Of a stretch of DNA of 64,000 nucleotides, positions 1 through 8,525 are shown one piece after another. The DNA lies in assembly GCF_001458415.1 (NCBI RefSeq), contig NZ_CYSD01000024.1, positions 23,758 to 87,757 of the forward strand. The letters run 5' to 3'. Position 1 is the stretch's first letter. Every line of letters starts with the position of its first letter. The stretch is from Tritonibacter multivorans. Lineage in GTDB: Bacteria; Pseudomonadota; Alphaproteobacteria; Rhodobacterales; Rhodobacteraceae. Below the pieces are notes generated by a model. That model was not told where the DNA came from. It saw only the letters and a program-made list of their open reading frames with translations, and searched no databases. A program made the position numbers and the translations under genes.

Positions 1-642
1 GCAGTTCTCGGCGATGACGTGGAATACGGCGCGTTGATCCTGCACCGCAGCAACCTCAAGGCAGGTACGGCCTTGCGGTCCAACGCGGTTCTGCGTCGGG
101 AGAAGATCACCATACGCTTGCCGCTGACCCGTGTCTTTGAGGATCTCGCCCCCCGTCTTGTCGATCTTGACGATGACGGCGCGCCCGAGGTCATGGTGGT
201 AGAAAGCGATGCCCAGAAAGGCGCGCAGCTTTCCATCTATGACGCCAGCGGCACCAAAATCGCGGCCACCCCTCATATTGGCACACGTTTCCGCTGGCTG
301 GCCCCCATTGGTGCGGCAGACTTGGACGGCGACGGCCACATCGAGGTCGCCTATGTCGACCGTCCGCATCTGGCCAAAACCCTGCGCATTTGGCGCTTTC
401 GCGAAGGGGCGCTGGAACAGGTCGCATCCACGCCCGGTCTCACCAATCACCGCATTGGCGAGGATTTCATCACCTCTGGCATTCGCAATTGTGGTCAGGG
501 CCCGGAGATCGTTACCGCCAATGTCAATTGGTCCCGCATTATGGTCTCGACCCTCGAAGACGATCAGATCCGGACCCGCGACATTGGCGCCTTTGACCCG
601 AAAACACGCCTGACCGCCGCGCTGGCGTGCGAGGTTAACTGA
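1..642 (+). CDS. FG-GAP/VCBS-type repeat protein, 3' end only
   Basis: The reading frame is open from base 1, so the true start lies left of the window; the GTG at 19 is only an internal codon. The visible 213 residues contain two Asp/Gly-rich loops, DLDDDGAPEVMVV and DLDGDGHIEVAYV. These are the calcium-binding loops of FG-GAP/VCBS beta-propeller repeats found in secreted or periplasmic proteins. Cys residues occur only near the C-terminus, which is compatible with a disulphide. The gene converges on the bestrophin gene and their 3' ends overlap by 8 bp. The molecular role is unknown. The repeat assignment is good; the localisation is inferred because the N-terminus is missing. Confidence 0.8.
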   Translation, partial: AVLGDDVEYGALILHRSNLKAGTALRSNAVLRREKITIRLPLTRVFEDLAPRLVDLDDDGAPEVMVVESDAQKGAQLSIYDASGTKIAATPHIGTRFRWLAPIGAADLDGDGHIEVAYVDRPHLAKTLRIWRFREGALEQVASTPGLTNHRIGEDFITSGIRNCGQGPEIVTANVNWSRIMVSTLEDDQIRTRDIGAFDPKTRLTAALACEVN

Positions 643-1513
643 GCAGATAGCCCTTGGGCTTGGCGGCGTCGGGCGGGGTCTCTCCCATTTGCACCATCAG
701 CGAAATTTCCATTGTCCGGCACATGGCATCCAGCGGCAACCCGTTCAGGGTTTCGCCAAAGGGATGGGCCAGCTCTTCGGTGACCTCGGCCAAACCAAAG
801 AACACATAGGCCACAATTGCCACAAAAGCCGGGGTCATCCAGCCCGCACCTTCCAGCAGGGCAAAGGGGATCAGCAGGCAATAAAGGTAGGTCGTGCGAA
901 ACACCAACAGCGAATAGACAAAGGGCAGGGGCGTTGCGGCAATGCGTTCGCAGCCCGCTTGTGCGGCTGTCATGGACGCCAGCCGTTCGCTCAGCGCCTT
1001 TTGGGCAAACCCATCCGGGGCGGCCTTGCTCAGGCTCACGGTCAACATGTCCAGTGCCGCGCAGGGCGGGTGGGGCGCTGTCGAAAGGTCCGTTCCCGTC
1101 CAACGCGTGGCGGGGGCAAAATCGGTCAGGCGGCGCAGGTTGATCCGATGCAGATGGACAAAACCCAAAGCCAGCTCCAGCGGGCGGCGACGGGCCTCGG
1201 GTGGCAGGAATATCTGCACTTCACGGCCCAGACTGCGCAGGTCGGCGATCAGCTGCCCCCACAGTTTGCGCCCCTCCCACCAGCGTTCATAGGCGGCATT
1301 GTTGCGAAAGCCCAGAAACAGCGAGAGCGCGACGCCAAACACCGCGAAGGGCGCGGCATTGGTATGGGGCAGGGCAAGGACAAAACGATCCAGCCACACC
1401 AGAACCGCCGCCAGAAGCGCCAGTCCGATGATCCGCGGCAGAATGCGCGGCAACACCGATCCCTGCACTGCAAAGATCAGCTCCCAAAGACCCGGTTTTT
1501 CCCTGACAATCAT
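635..1513 (-). CDS. Bestrophin-family (UPF0187) membrane protein
   Basis: A 292-residue integral membrane protein. Bestrophins are pentameric anion or cation channels of the inner membrane. The N-terminus MIVREKPGLWELIF followed by the VQGSVLPRILPRI segment is the usual start of the bacterial family. It is followed by hydrophobic helices at about residues 25-45, 45-65 and 190-240 and the GFRNNAAYERWWEGRK motif typical of bestrophins. The frame is open upstream to an ATG at 1618, which would add 35 charged residues; neither start has a strong ribosome-binding site. I chose 1513 by family length and the conserved N-terminus. The physiological ion is not deducible. Confidence 0.85.
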   Translation of the reverse strand: MIVREKPGLWELIFAVQGSVLPRILPRIIGLALLAAVLVWLDRFVLALPHTNAAPFAVFGVALSLFLGFRNNAAYERWWEGRKLWGQLIADLRSLGREVQIFLPPEARRRPLELALGFVHLHRINLRRLTDFAPATRWTGTDLSTAPHPPCAALDMLTVSLSKAAPDGFAQKALSERLASMTAAQAGCERIAATPLPFVYSLLVFRTTYLYCLLIPFALLEGAGWMTPAFVAIVAYVFFGLAEVTEELAHPFGETLNGLPLDAMCRTMEISLMVQMGETPPDAAKPKGYLLS

Positions 1514-1618
1514 GCGACGTATCCGTTCTGCGTGGCTTCGTTCGGCCCAAAGCGATCCTGGCTCGAGATCTAAACCCTCTGTCAGAGAGGGGCCATGCGT
1601 CAAACGGACCTGCGCCAT

Positions 1619-1865
1619 TCAACAGCCCGGTTCCGACAGATCAGACCTGCTCGCCCCCAAAGTCACAAGCGGGGCCGCGCCGCGCAGCGGCGCGCGGCCC
1701 AAACGGGGGCGCTTGCATGTCCATGCAAGCAAAACCGGCGGGAGCGACCCGCCCGCCGCAGGCGATTTTGGGCGCGCCGCAGGCGGTACGTGCGCAGGCT
1801 ACACAGAAAAACCGTCGCAGCCCCAAAGGACCACGGCGGCGGATCTTTTAGCGCTCAGCGCAATC
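1619..1865. other. Intergenic region with three consecutive GC-rich palindromes
   Basis: No convincing gene lies between the bestrophin and purD. The DNA holds an imperfect hairpin at about 1672-1700 (GGGCCGCGC / GCGCGCGGCCC), a perfect 9-bp stem at 1711-1730 (GCTTGCATG tc CATGCAAGC) and a 7-bp stem at 1736-1758 (CGGCGGG / CCCGCCG). These are followed by two copies of GCCGCAGGCG. The cluster lies just 3' of purD on the minus strand, so it could act in termination or mRNA stability, or be a REP-like repeat family. Confidence 0.55.
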
Positions 1866-3128
1866 TTACAGCGCGCGCCAGCCAATGTCGCGGCGCACAA
1901 AACCTTCGGGCCAGTCGATCGCATCGACCATTGCATAGGCGCGGTCGCGGGCCTCTTGCAGGCTGTCACCGCGGGCAGTCACGTTCAACACGCGTCCACC
2001 GGTGGCCAGGATCTTGCCTGCGTCCTCTTTGGTGCCCGCGTGGAACACCATATTCATGCTGTCCTCGGGCAGGGCGTCCAGGCCTTTGATCTCGGTGCCT
2101 TTCTCGTAAGCCCCCGGATAGCCTGCTGCCGCCATCACCACGGTGATCGCATGGTCATCGGCCCAATTCGCGCGCGCCTCTGACAGGCGGCCTTCGGCTG
2201 CAGCCTGCAAAAGGTCCAGCACCTGACCGCCCAGACGCATCATCAGCACCTGACATTCCGGGTCGCCAAAGCGCACATTGTATTCCACCAGACGCGGCTG
2301 GCCGTCCTTGATCATCAGACCGGCATAAAGCACCCCTTGATAGGGGGTGCCGCGCTCGGCCATGACGCGCATCGTGGGTTTGACGATCTCTTCCATCGCC
2401 TTCTGTTCGATTTCGGCGGTCAGCACCGGCGCGGGGGAATAGGCGCCCATGCCGCCGGTGTTGGGGCCGGTGTCGCCTTCGCCGACGCGCTTGTGATCCT
2501 GCGCGGATCCCACCGACAGCACCTCTTCGCCGTCGACCAGCACAAACAGCGACGCCTCTTCGCCTTCCATGAATTCTTCGATCACGACCTCGGCGCCGGC
2601 ACCACCAAAAGCGCCACCGAACATGTCGTCAATCGCGTCCAGCGCGGTCTGTTCGTCCATGGCGATAATCACACCTTTGCCCGCCGCAAGCCCGTCGGCT
2701 TTGACGACGGTGGGCGCGCCATGTTCGCGCACATGTGCCTTCGCGGCCTCTGCATCGGTGAAATGGCCATAGCCTGCGGTCGGTGCCTTCGCCGCGTCGC
2801 AGACCTCTTTGGTAAAGCTTTTGGATGCCTCCAGTTTCGCAGCCTCGCCCGAGGGGCCAAAGACCAGAATGCCCGCTTCGCGCAAGCGGTCCGCCACACC
2901 TGCGGCCAGCGGCGCTTCGGGGCCGATGATGACAAAATCAATGGCGTTTTCTTCGGCAAAGCGCACCACCGCGCCGCCGTTCTCTGCATCCAGGTCCGCG
3001 CATTCCGCGATCTGCGCGATGCCCGCATTGCCCGGCGCCACAATCAGCTTGTCGCATTTCGGGTTCTGCTTGACCGCCCATGCCAGCGCATGTTCGCGCC
3101 CGCCGCTGCCGAGGATGAGGATGTTCAT
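1866..3128 (-). CDS. purD: Phosphoribosylamine--glycine ligase (GAR synthetase)
   Basis: PurD joins glycine to 5-phosphoribosylamine with ATP, the second step of de novo purine synthesis in the cytosol. The 420-residue product begins MNILILGSGGREHALAW, the family's conserved start. It carries the ATP-grasp core (VVKADGLAAGKGV; EGEEASLFVLVDG; VGEGDTGPNTGGMGAYSP) and the C-terminal YNVRFGDPECQ motif, all in order and full length. The frame stays open upstream to 3188, but the ATG at 3128 matches the family N-terminus exactly. It is divergent from xseA with a gap of about 190 bp that should hold both promoters. Confidence 0.97.
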   Translation of the reverse strand: MNILILGSGGREHALAWAVKQNPKCDKLIVAPGNAGIAQIAECADLDAENGGAVVRFAEENAIDFVIIGPEAPLAAGVADRLREAGILVFGPSGEAAKLEASKSFTKEVCDAAKAPTAGYGHFTDAEAAKAHVREHGAPTVVKADGLAAGKGVIIAMDEQTALDAIDDMFGGAFGGAGAEVVIEEFMEGEEASLFVLVDGEEVLSVGSAQDHKRVGEGDTGPNTGGMGAYSPAPVLTAEIEQKAMEEIVKPTMRVMAERGTPYQGVLYAGLMIKDGQPRLVEYNVRFGDPECQVLMMRLGGQVLDLLQAAAEGRLSEARANWADDHAITVVMAAAGYPGAYEKGTEIKGLDALPEDSMNMVFHAGTKEDAGKILATGGRVLNVTARGDSLQEARDRAYAMVDAIDWPEGFVRRDIGWRAL

Positions 3129-3319
3129 GTGCCATGGCTCCGCTTGATGTTCTCGGGACCTCATAGGGGCTTCGGCGAAAGAGGGCAAGATTACCCTTGG
3201 TTCACACGAAAGAGTTTCAGGTTTTCGCGATGGCTGCGCGGGGGTTTAGAACGGCTTGGCCTTGCCTCGGCACTCCCTTATGGTTGGGACAAATCAAGAC
3301 CATTTCCCGAGGCACACCC

Positions 3320-4753
3320 ATGGCAGACCTGTTCGAAGACCCGCAACCAGCGGCAGGTGAGAACGCACCGGAATTCACCGTTTCCGAGCTTTCGGGCGAG
3401 GTGAAGCGCACGCTTGAGGGATCTTTTGGCCGTATCCGGGTGCGCGGCGAAGTGGGGCGTGTGTTCAAAGCGCGTTCGGGCCATCTGTATTACGACATCA
3501 AGGACGACAAATCCGTGCTGGCCTGCACCACGTGGAAGGGGCAGATCTCGGGCTTGTCGGTGGTGCCGGAAGAGGGGCTCGAGGTCGTGGTCACCGGGCG
3601 TCTGACGGCGTTTGGGGCGCAGTCGAAATACAATATGAACGTTGATGAGGTCGCCGTTGCGGGGCAAGGCGCGCTGATGGCGTTGTTGGAAAAACGCAAG
3701 GCCCAGCTGGCCGCCGAAGGGCTGTTTGCGCCGGAACGCAAACAGCCGATCCCGTTTCTGCCGCAGTTTATTGGCGTTGTAACCTCCCCCTCGGGGGCGG
3801 TGATCCGCGATATTTTGCACCGCCTGCGCGACCGTTTCCCCCGCAAGGTGCTGGTCTGGCCCGTCGCTGTGCAGGGGCAGAACTGTGCGGCTGAGGTGGC
3901 GCATGCGATCAATGGCTTCAACCAGTTCACACCCGGCGGTGCGCTGCCACGCCCGGATCTGATTATTGTCGCCCGGGGGGGCGGCTCGATCGAAGACCTC
4001 TGGGGGTTCAACGAAGAGATCGTGGCCCGCGCCGCCGCCGCAAGTCAGATCCCGCTGATCTCGGCCGTGGGGCATGAAACGGACACCACGCTAATTGACT
4101 ATGTCTCGGACCTGCGCGCGCCGACGCCGACGGCGGCGGCGGAACATGCGGTGCCGGTGCGCCTTGAACTGATGGCTTGGGCCGACAGCATGGGCGCACG
4201 TCTGACGCGCGGCGCGGGCCAAGCGGTGCAGCTGCGCCGCCAGCGTCTGAACGATCTGTCCCGGGCGCTGCCGCGCCCTGAAACCCTTCTGGAGACCCCG
4301 CGCCAGCGGCTGGACCGGATTGTCGACCGGCTGCCCAATGCGCTGATCGCGGGCGTGCAGCGGCGCAAAATCGCACTGAGCGAGACCGCCGCGTCCCTGC
4401 GCCCCGCAACCCTGCGGGCCTTGGTGGACAAACGCGCCGACAATCTGCGCCACCTGTCCTCGCGGCTTACGGTGCGGCCAATTGAGCGGGATCTGACCCA
4501 GAAACAGGACCGCCTTGGCGCGCTGGCGCAACGGCTGGAGGCGGCGCAACTGGCGCGGATTGACCGGCAGGGGCAGGTGCTCAAGGCTGCATCCCGCCAG
4601 CTTGACATCCTCAGCTACAAGGCGACGCTGGACCGGGGCTATGCGGTGGTGCGGGCGGGGGATCAGCTGGTCACCAATACCGCACAGGCCAAGGCGGCGG
4701 ATGTGCTGTCGATCGAATTTGCCGATGGTAAAGTGGATGTGGCGAAAGGTTAG
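3320..4753 (+). CDS. xseA: Exodeoxyribonuclease VII large subunit
   Basis: XseA with XseB forms exonuclease VII, which degrades single-stranded DNA in both directions and acts in mismatch and damage repair. The 477-residue protein has an N-terminal OB-fold (FTVSELSGEVKRTLE; GHLYYDIKDD). The catalytic core motifs follow (GVVTSPSGAVIRDI; LIIVARGGGSIEDLWGFNEE; ISAVGHETDTTLIDYVSDLRAPTPTAAAE), then a long coiled-coil C-terminal half. The start at 3320 (MADLFEDP) was chosen over an open frame back to 3197 because it fits the family length. The 3' end overlaps the convergent small gene by 4 bp. xseB is not in this neighbourhood. Confidence 0.97.
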   Translation: MADLFEDPQPAAGENAPEFTVSELSGEVKRTLEGSFGRIRVRGEVGRVFKARSGHLYYDIKDDKSVLACTTWKGQISGLSVVPEEGLEVVVTGRLTAFGAQSKYNMNVDEVAVAGQGALMALLEKRKAQLAAEGLFAPERKQPIPFLPQFIGVVTSPSGAVIRDILHRLRDRFPRKVLVWPVAVQGQNCAAEVAHAINGFNQFTPGGALPRPDLIIVARGGGSIEDLWGFNEEIVARAAAASQIPLISAVGHETDTTLIDYVSDLRAPTPTAAAEHAVPVRLELMAWADSMGARLTRGAGQAVQLRRQRLNDLSRALPRPETLLETPRQRLDRIVDRLPNALIAGVQRRKIALSETAASLRPATLRALVDKRADNLRHLSSRLTVRPIERDLTQKQDRLGALAQRLEAAQLARIDRQGQVLKAASRQLDILSYKATLDRGYAVVRAGDQLVTNTAQAKAADVLSIEFADGKVDVAKG

Positions 4754-5139
4754 ACCCCGACCTCGGGGCCGAGGCAGATCATGTCTTCCTGCGTTTCGCG
4801 TGCCTCATAAAGTTCCAGCGTGCTGTCTTCGCCTGCGAAACGCGCAATCAACCCAGTTGCGGTTTCGGTGAACTGCCAGCACTGCGGGGCGTCGCGGTCC
4901 TCGTAAAGAAAGCAGATATTGCCGTCCTGAGGATACCAGATCCCGTCGTTGCATTCGCCGTCAAGGAAAGACCAGGTCACCCGCCGACCAGGCAGGTAGC
5001 GTTCGGCCCCGTAAGCCTGGCCGCCTTGCCCATAGATCAGAGTGCGCCCGCTGGTGTAGCGTTCAAAGTCTTCGGCGCTCATCTGGGCGTGGGCCAGAAC
5101 AGGCGCAAGGCAGAGGGTCAGGATCAGCGGCAATCTCAT
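4750..5139 (-). CDS. Small secreted hypothetical protein
   Basis: 129 residues. The N-terminus MRLPLILTLCLAPVLAHAQ is a clear Sec signal peptide with an Ala-X-Ala cleavage site (AHA|Q), so the protein is periplasmic or secreted. The mature part has four Cys (GECNDG, NICFLY, QCWQF, MICLG) that could form two disulphides. I recognise it as a family that recurs in Rhodobacteraceae but know of no function. Its start codon overlaps the stop of the tiny upstream ORF by 4 bp (ATGA), so the two are probably translationally coupled. The 3' end overlaps xseA by 4 bp, tail to tail. Confidence 0.8.
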   Translation of the reverse strand: MRLPLILTLCLAPVLAHAQMSAEDFERYTSGRTLIYGQGGQAYGAERYLPGRRVTWSFLDGECNDGIWYPQDGNICFLYEDRDAPQCWQFTETATGLIARFAGEDSTLELYEARETQEDMICLGPEVGV

Positions 5140-5270
5140 GCGCCCAAACTGCCCGCTTGCGGGATCTGCGCCAAGGGGTCTTTGTGCATTTCCTCGATTT
5201 GCGCGCCGCAGGTGGGGAAAATTACGGCCTCAAAGGTGCCATCTGCTTTGCAACCGGCGGCAATCGGCAT
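5136..5270 (-). CDS. Small 44-residue ORF, coupled to the secreted protein
   Basis: The ORF starts at an ATG at 5270 and encodes MPIAAGCKADGTFEAVIFP with a second Cys (PTCGAQ). It ends with an ATGA overlap on the following gene (5136-5139). The frame is open further upstream to 5375, but that would overlap the ftsY start at 5318, so the short version is preferred. Support comes from the tight coupling and the protein-like composition. No family is recognised. It could instead be a leader ORF. Confidence 0.5.
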   Translation of the reverse strand: MPIAAGCKADGTFEAVIFPTCGAQIEEMHKDPLAQIPQAGSLGA

Positions 5271-5317
5271 TAGGTGAGGGCGGTAAGAGACCAAACGAAC
5301 CTGACCCGGAGACCCCG

Positions 5318-6484
5318 ATGGCGCTTTTTGCGAAGCTGAAAGAACGGCTGCTGAAATCTTCTTCCCGCCTGTCAAAGGAAGTGGACGCCATTGTTGAAGA
5401 GGGGGCGTCCGAGGCCCCCGCAGAGGTTTCTGGTGCAGGGGCGTCTGCTGCAGCGCCTGCTAGCCCTGAACCGCGCGCCCCTGCGCCGCAACCCGCGCCG
5501 CAAGTGGAAAGCGCGCCTGTGGCACCGGCAGAGGTGACACCCGCAGCAGCCCCGGCCCCAGCCCCAGCCCCCGCCGCAGAGCCGGAGGTGCCGAAAAAGC
5601 CGGGTCTTCTGGGTCGCCTGATGGGCCGCACCGCCCCAAGCGAGCCGCGCCGGGTGCTGGATGATGATATGCTCGAGAGCCTCGAGGAGATGCTGATCGC
5701 CGCCGATATGGGGGTCGACACCGCACTGCGCGTCACCGCCAATCTGGCCGAGGGACGGATGGGCAAGCGGGTGTCGTCCCGCGAAATCCGCGAGCTGCTG
5801 GCGCAGGAAATTGCGCGGATCATGGAAAATGTCGCGAAGCCCTTGCCGATTTACCCCAAAAAACCGCAGGTGGTTCTGGTGGTTGGTGTGAACGGATCGG
5901 GCAAGACCACGACCATTGGCAAGCTGGCCAGCCAGTTCCGCGCCGCCGGTAAGAAAGTGGTGATTGCCGCGGGCGACACGTTCCGCGCCGCCGCTGTTGA
6001 ACAGCTGCAGGTCTGGGGCGACCGCGCCGGTGTGCCGGTGCTGACTGCGCCCGAAGGGTCCGATCCGGCAAGCCTGGCTTTTGATGCCATGACCAAGGCC
6101 GAAGCTGACGGTGCGGATCTTCTGATGATCGACACCGCCGGCCGTCTGCAGAACCGCGCCGATCTGATGGAGGAGCTGGCCAAGATCGTCCGCGTGATCC
6201 GCAAGAAGGACGACAGCGCGCCGCATAACACCCTGCTGGTGTTGGATGCGACCACCGGTCAGAACGCGCTAAGCCAAGTTGAGACCTTCAAGAAACTGGC
6301 CGATGTGTCGGGGCTGGTGATGACCAAACTGGACGGCACCGCCAAGGGCGGCGTGCTGGTGGCGCTGGCCGATAAATTCGCCCTGCCGATCCATGCGATT
6401 GGCGTGGGCGAGCAGATCGACGACCTGTCCCCCTTTGACCCGGAAGAATTTGCCGCCGCTCTGACCGGGCTTGATAAAGGATGA
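5318..6484 (+). CDS. ftsY: Signal recognition particle receptor FtsY
   Basis: FtsY is the SRP receptor GTPase that docks ribosome-SRP complexes at the inner membrane. The 388 residues comprise a variable Ala/Pro-rich acidic region (about 20-100), then the NG domain. That domain carries the P-loop VVGVNGSGKTTT, AAGDTFRAAAVEQL, the DTAGR switch and the TKLDGTAKGG specificity motif. The ATG at 5318 has a CGGAG ribosome-binding site; the longer open frame to 5138 would run into the divergent small gene. The stop overlaps the next start (ATGA, 6481-6484), so the transporter downstream is co-translated. Confidence 0.97.
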   Translation: MALFAKLKERLLKSSSRLSKEVDAIVEEGASEAPAEVSGAGASAAAPASPEPRAPAPQPAPQVESAPVAPAEVTPAAAPAPAPAPAAEPEVPKKPGLLGRLMGRTAPSEPRRVLDDDMLESLEEMLIAADMGVDTALRVTANLAEGRMGKRVSSREIRELLAQEIARIMENVAKPLPIYPKKPQVVLVVGVNGSGKTTTIGKLASQFRAAGKKVVIAAGDTFRAAAVEQLQVWGDRAGVPVLTAPEGSDPASLAFDAMTKAEADGADLLMIDTAGRLQNRADLMEELAKIVRVIRKKDDSAPHNTLLVLDATTGQNALSQVETFKKLADVSGLVMTKLDGTAKGGVLVALADKFALPIHAIGVGEQIDDLSPFDPEEFAAALTGLDKG

Positions 6485-7383
6485 GCGACTGGCTGATCTC
6501 GCTGGAGGGCACCGAAGCAGGCCATCAGGTCGCGCTGGCGCTTGCCGTGATGGCGGCGTTTCTGCATGCGGTCTTTGGTGCGCTGCAAAAGGGGCGCCAT
6601 GACCCGTGGCTGAGCCGGGGCGCTATTGATGCCTCTTACGGGTTGATGGCCGCGCCTTTTGCGCTGTTTGTGGTCCCCTGGCCCGAAGCGCATATGTGGC
6701 CCATCTTTGTCGGCGTCTTTGTGATCCATGTGGCCTATAAGGTCTTGCAGGCCATGGCCTACACCAAGGGCGCGTTCACCGTGGTCTATCCGGTGGTGCG
6801 CGGCACCGGGCCCTTGTTTGCGGTGATCGGGGCCTATTGGCTGTTTGGCGAGAGCTTTACGCTGGTGCAATGGGCTGGTGTTGGGGTCCTGTTGATGGGG
6901 ATCTTTGGTCTTGCGGTTTATAATTTCATCTTTCTTGAGACCGCGCGCGACACCTTGGGGATTGCGCTGGTTCTGGCGCTGATGACGGGTTTCTTTGTGG
7001 CGCTTTACACCACATATGACGCCTACGGCATTCGCGCGACGGCGGATCCGTTCACGTTTCTGGCGTGGTTTTTCATGATCGACGGGATCGCCATGCCGCC
7101 CTATGCGCTGTGGCGGTGGAGCCGGATGGAAGACCGCCCGGCGCTGGGCCCGCTGATGAAACGCGGTGTGATTGGTGGCTTTGTGGCTTTTGCGTCCTTC
7201 GGGTCGATCATGCTGGCCACGCGCCTCGACAAAGTGGGCGAGGCGGCTGTGCTGCGCGAGACCTCGACCGTGTTTGCCGCCCTGATTGGCTGGCTGGTGC
7301 TGAAAGAAACCGTGGGGCCGCGCCGGATTGCGCTGATGGCCCTGATCGCGCTGGGCGCGGTGATTGTGGAAATGGGCGGGTAA
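6481..7383 (+). CDS. DMT-superfamily (EamA) transporter
   Basis: 300 residues with about ten hydrophobic helices in two homologous halves, the EamA/drug-metabolite transporter architecture of the inner membrane. The duplicated features are a GTGPLFAVIGAYWLFGE segment in the first half and ETSTVFAALIGWLVLKE in the second, both with the Glu that closes helix 4 or 9 in this family. The substrate cannot be predicted. The start codon overlaps the ftsY stop by 4 bp, so expression is coupled to ftsY. Confidence 0.88.
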   Translation: MSDWLISLEGTEAGHQVALALAVMAAFLHAVFGALQKGRHDPWLSRGAIDASYGLMAAPFALFVVPWPEAHMWPIFVGVFVIHVAYKVLQAMAYTKGAFTVVYPVVRGTGPLFAVIGAYWLFGESFTLVQWAGVGVLLMGIFGLAVYNFIFLETARDTLGIALVLALMTGFFVALYTTYDAYGIRATADPFTFLAWFFMIDGIAMPPYALWRWSRMEDRPALGPLMKRGVIGGFVAFASFGSIMLATRLDKVGEAAVLRETSTVFAALIGWLVLKETVGPRRIALMALIALGAVIVEMGG

Positions 7384-7431
7384 CCCCCGCGTGCAATTTA
7401 GGGCGGCTGTCGCCTGCAGGGAGACGTGACA

Positions 7432-8049
7432 ATGGCGGAGCAGAAGAAGATCAACCCAATGGTCAAAACGCTTTTGGAGCTGGGGCCGGTGGTGCTGTTC
7501 TTTGTGGCTTATCTGAAGCTGAAAGATGAAGTGTTCCAGATCGCGGGCACCGACTATGCGGGCTTTATCGTGGTGACTGCGGCCTTTGTGCCTTTGATGG
7601 TGGCCTCGACGCTGGTGCTGTGGCGGCTGACCGGCGTTTTGTCCAAGATGCAGGTGCTGACGCTGGTGATGATCGTGCTGTTTGGCGGCTTGTCGGTCTG
7701 GTTCAATGACGAACGCTTCTTCAAAATGAAGCCGACGATGATCTACCTGATGTTCGGCGGAATTATCGGCTTTGGCCTGCTGCGCGGCGAAAGCTACCTG
7801 CGGGTGGTCATGGAAGAGATGATGCCGCTGCAGCCCGAGGGCTGGATGATCCTCACCCGCCGCATGTGCGCGTTCTTCTTTGCGCTGGCGGTTGCAAACG
7901 AGGCAATCTGGCGGACGCAATCCACAGACACCTGGGTCTACTTCAAAACCTTTGGCCTGACGGCTGCGATGTTTGTGTTCTTTATGGCGCAGGGCAAGCT
8001 GTTCTCGGCCTATGGGATCGAAGAAGACGGGGCCTCAGAAGACGGCTGA
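7432..8049 (+). CDS. YciB/IspZ-like inner membrane protein (septation protein A family)
   Basis: 205 residues and about six transmembrane helices. The start KKINPMVKTLLELGPVVLFFVAYLK and the YLMFGGIIGFGLLRGESYLRVVMEEMMPL stretch (Asn/Phe/Lys-rich loop, then LRG) match the YciB/IspZ family. That family is linked to cell-envelope organisation and division in enterobacteria. An in-frame GTG at 7426 is possible, but GGGAG at 7419-7423 is 8 bases before the ATG at 7432, so the latter is chosen. It is probably in one transcription unit with ftsY and the DMT gene. Confidence 0.85.
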   Translation: MAEQKKINPMVKTLLELGPVVLFFVAYLKLKDEVFQIAGTDYAGFIVVTAAFVPLMVASTLVLWRLTGVLSKMQVLTLVMIVLFGGLSVWFNDERFFKMKPTMIYLMFGGIIGFGLLRGESYLRVVMEEMMPLQPEGWMILTRRMCAFFFALAVANEAIWRTQSTDTWVYFKTFGLTAAMFVFFMAQGKLFSAYGIEEDGASEDG

Positions 8050-8224
8050 GACCCGCCGGAGTGACCTGTTGCCTGCTGCGGGCAACTGGGGCGAATTTGG
8101 GCTGCGAAATATTACATCCGATCACAATCACTCACGAAGGGGGCATGCGGCAGTATGGCCCCTTTGTTTTTGCGTGAACGCTGCGAATGTCTTCTCAGGA
8201 CGCGTCGCTTTAGTGAGGATCACA

Positions 8225-8521
8225 ATGATTTTGGCCGCTGTCACCCTTGCCGCTGCTGTGCTGGGCAGCCTGATGCCGCTGCGCTGGGGCACGCCGGGGT
8301 TTGTCGTAAGTGCGATCTGCCTGTTTCTGGCGCAGGCCGCGCTGAACACGGCGACCGGGTTTGAAGGCACCTCGATCGAAGAAAGCCTGCTGTTGTTCGG
8401 CGGCTCCTACGTGTCCTACATCGGCTTCAATCTACAGATCACCTATCGCGCCTTTGCGATCCCTATGATCGCGCTGTCACTGCCGCTGGTCTATCGGCTG
8501 ACCCGCAAGCAGGCATCCTGA
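8225..8521 (+). CDS. Small predicted membrane protein
   Basis: 98 residues with hydrophobic segments at about 1-15, 20-45 and 65-90, so probably three membrane spans. AGGA stands 7 bases before the ATG at 8225. The frame is open to 7973, but that part overlaps the YciB-like gene and has shadow-like composition. No family is recognised. The 3' end lies 4 bp from the convergent hydrolase gene. Confidence 0.7.
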   Translation: MILAAVTLAAAVLGSLMPLRWGTPGFVVSAICLFLAQAALNTATGFEGTSIEESLLLFGGSYVSYIGFNLQITYRAFAIPMIALSLPLVYRLTRKQAS

Positions 8522-8525
8522 GCGG

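Noticed and set aside
1641..1826. 61-codon minus-strand frame between the bestrophin and purD
   Set aside because: It consists mainly of the palindromic GC-rich cluster and has no family or ribosome-binding site.
6259..7920. 553-codon open frame on the minus strand
   Set aside because: Opposite ftsY, the DMT gene and the YciB-like gene, all well supported; composition is typical of an antisense shadow.
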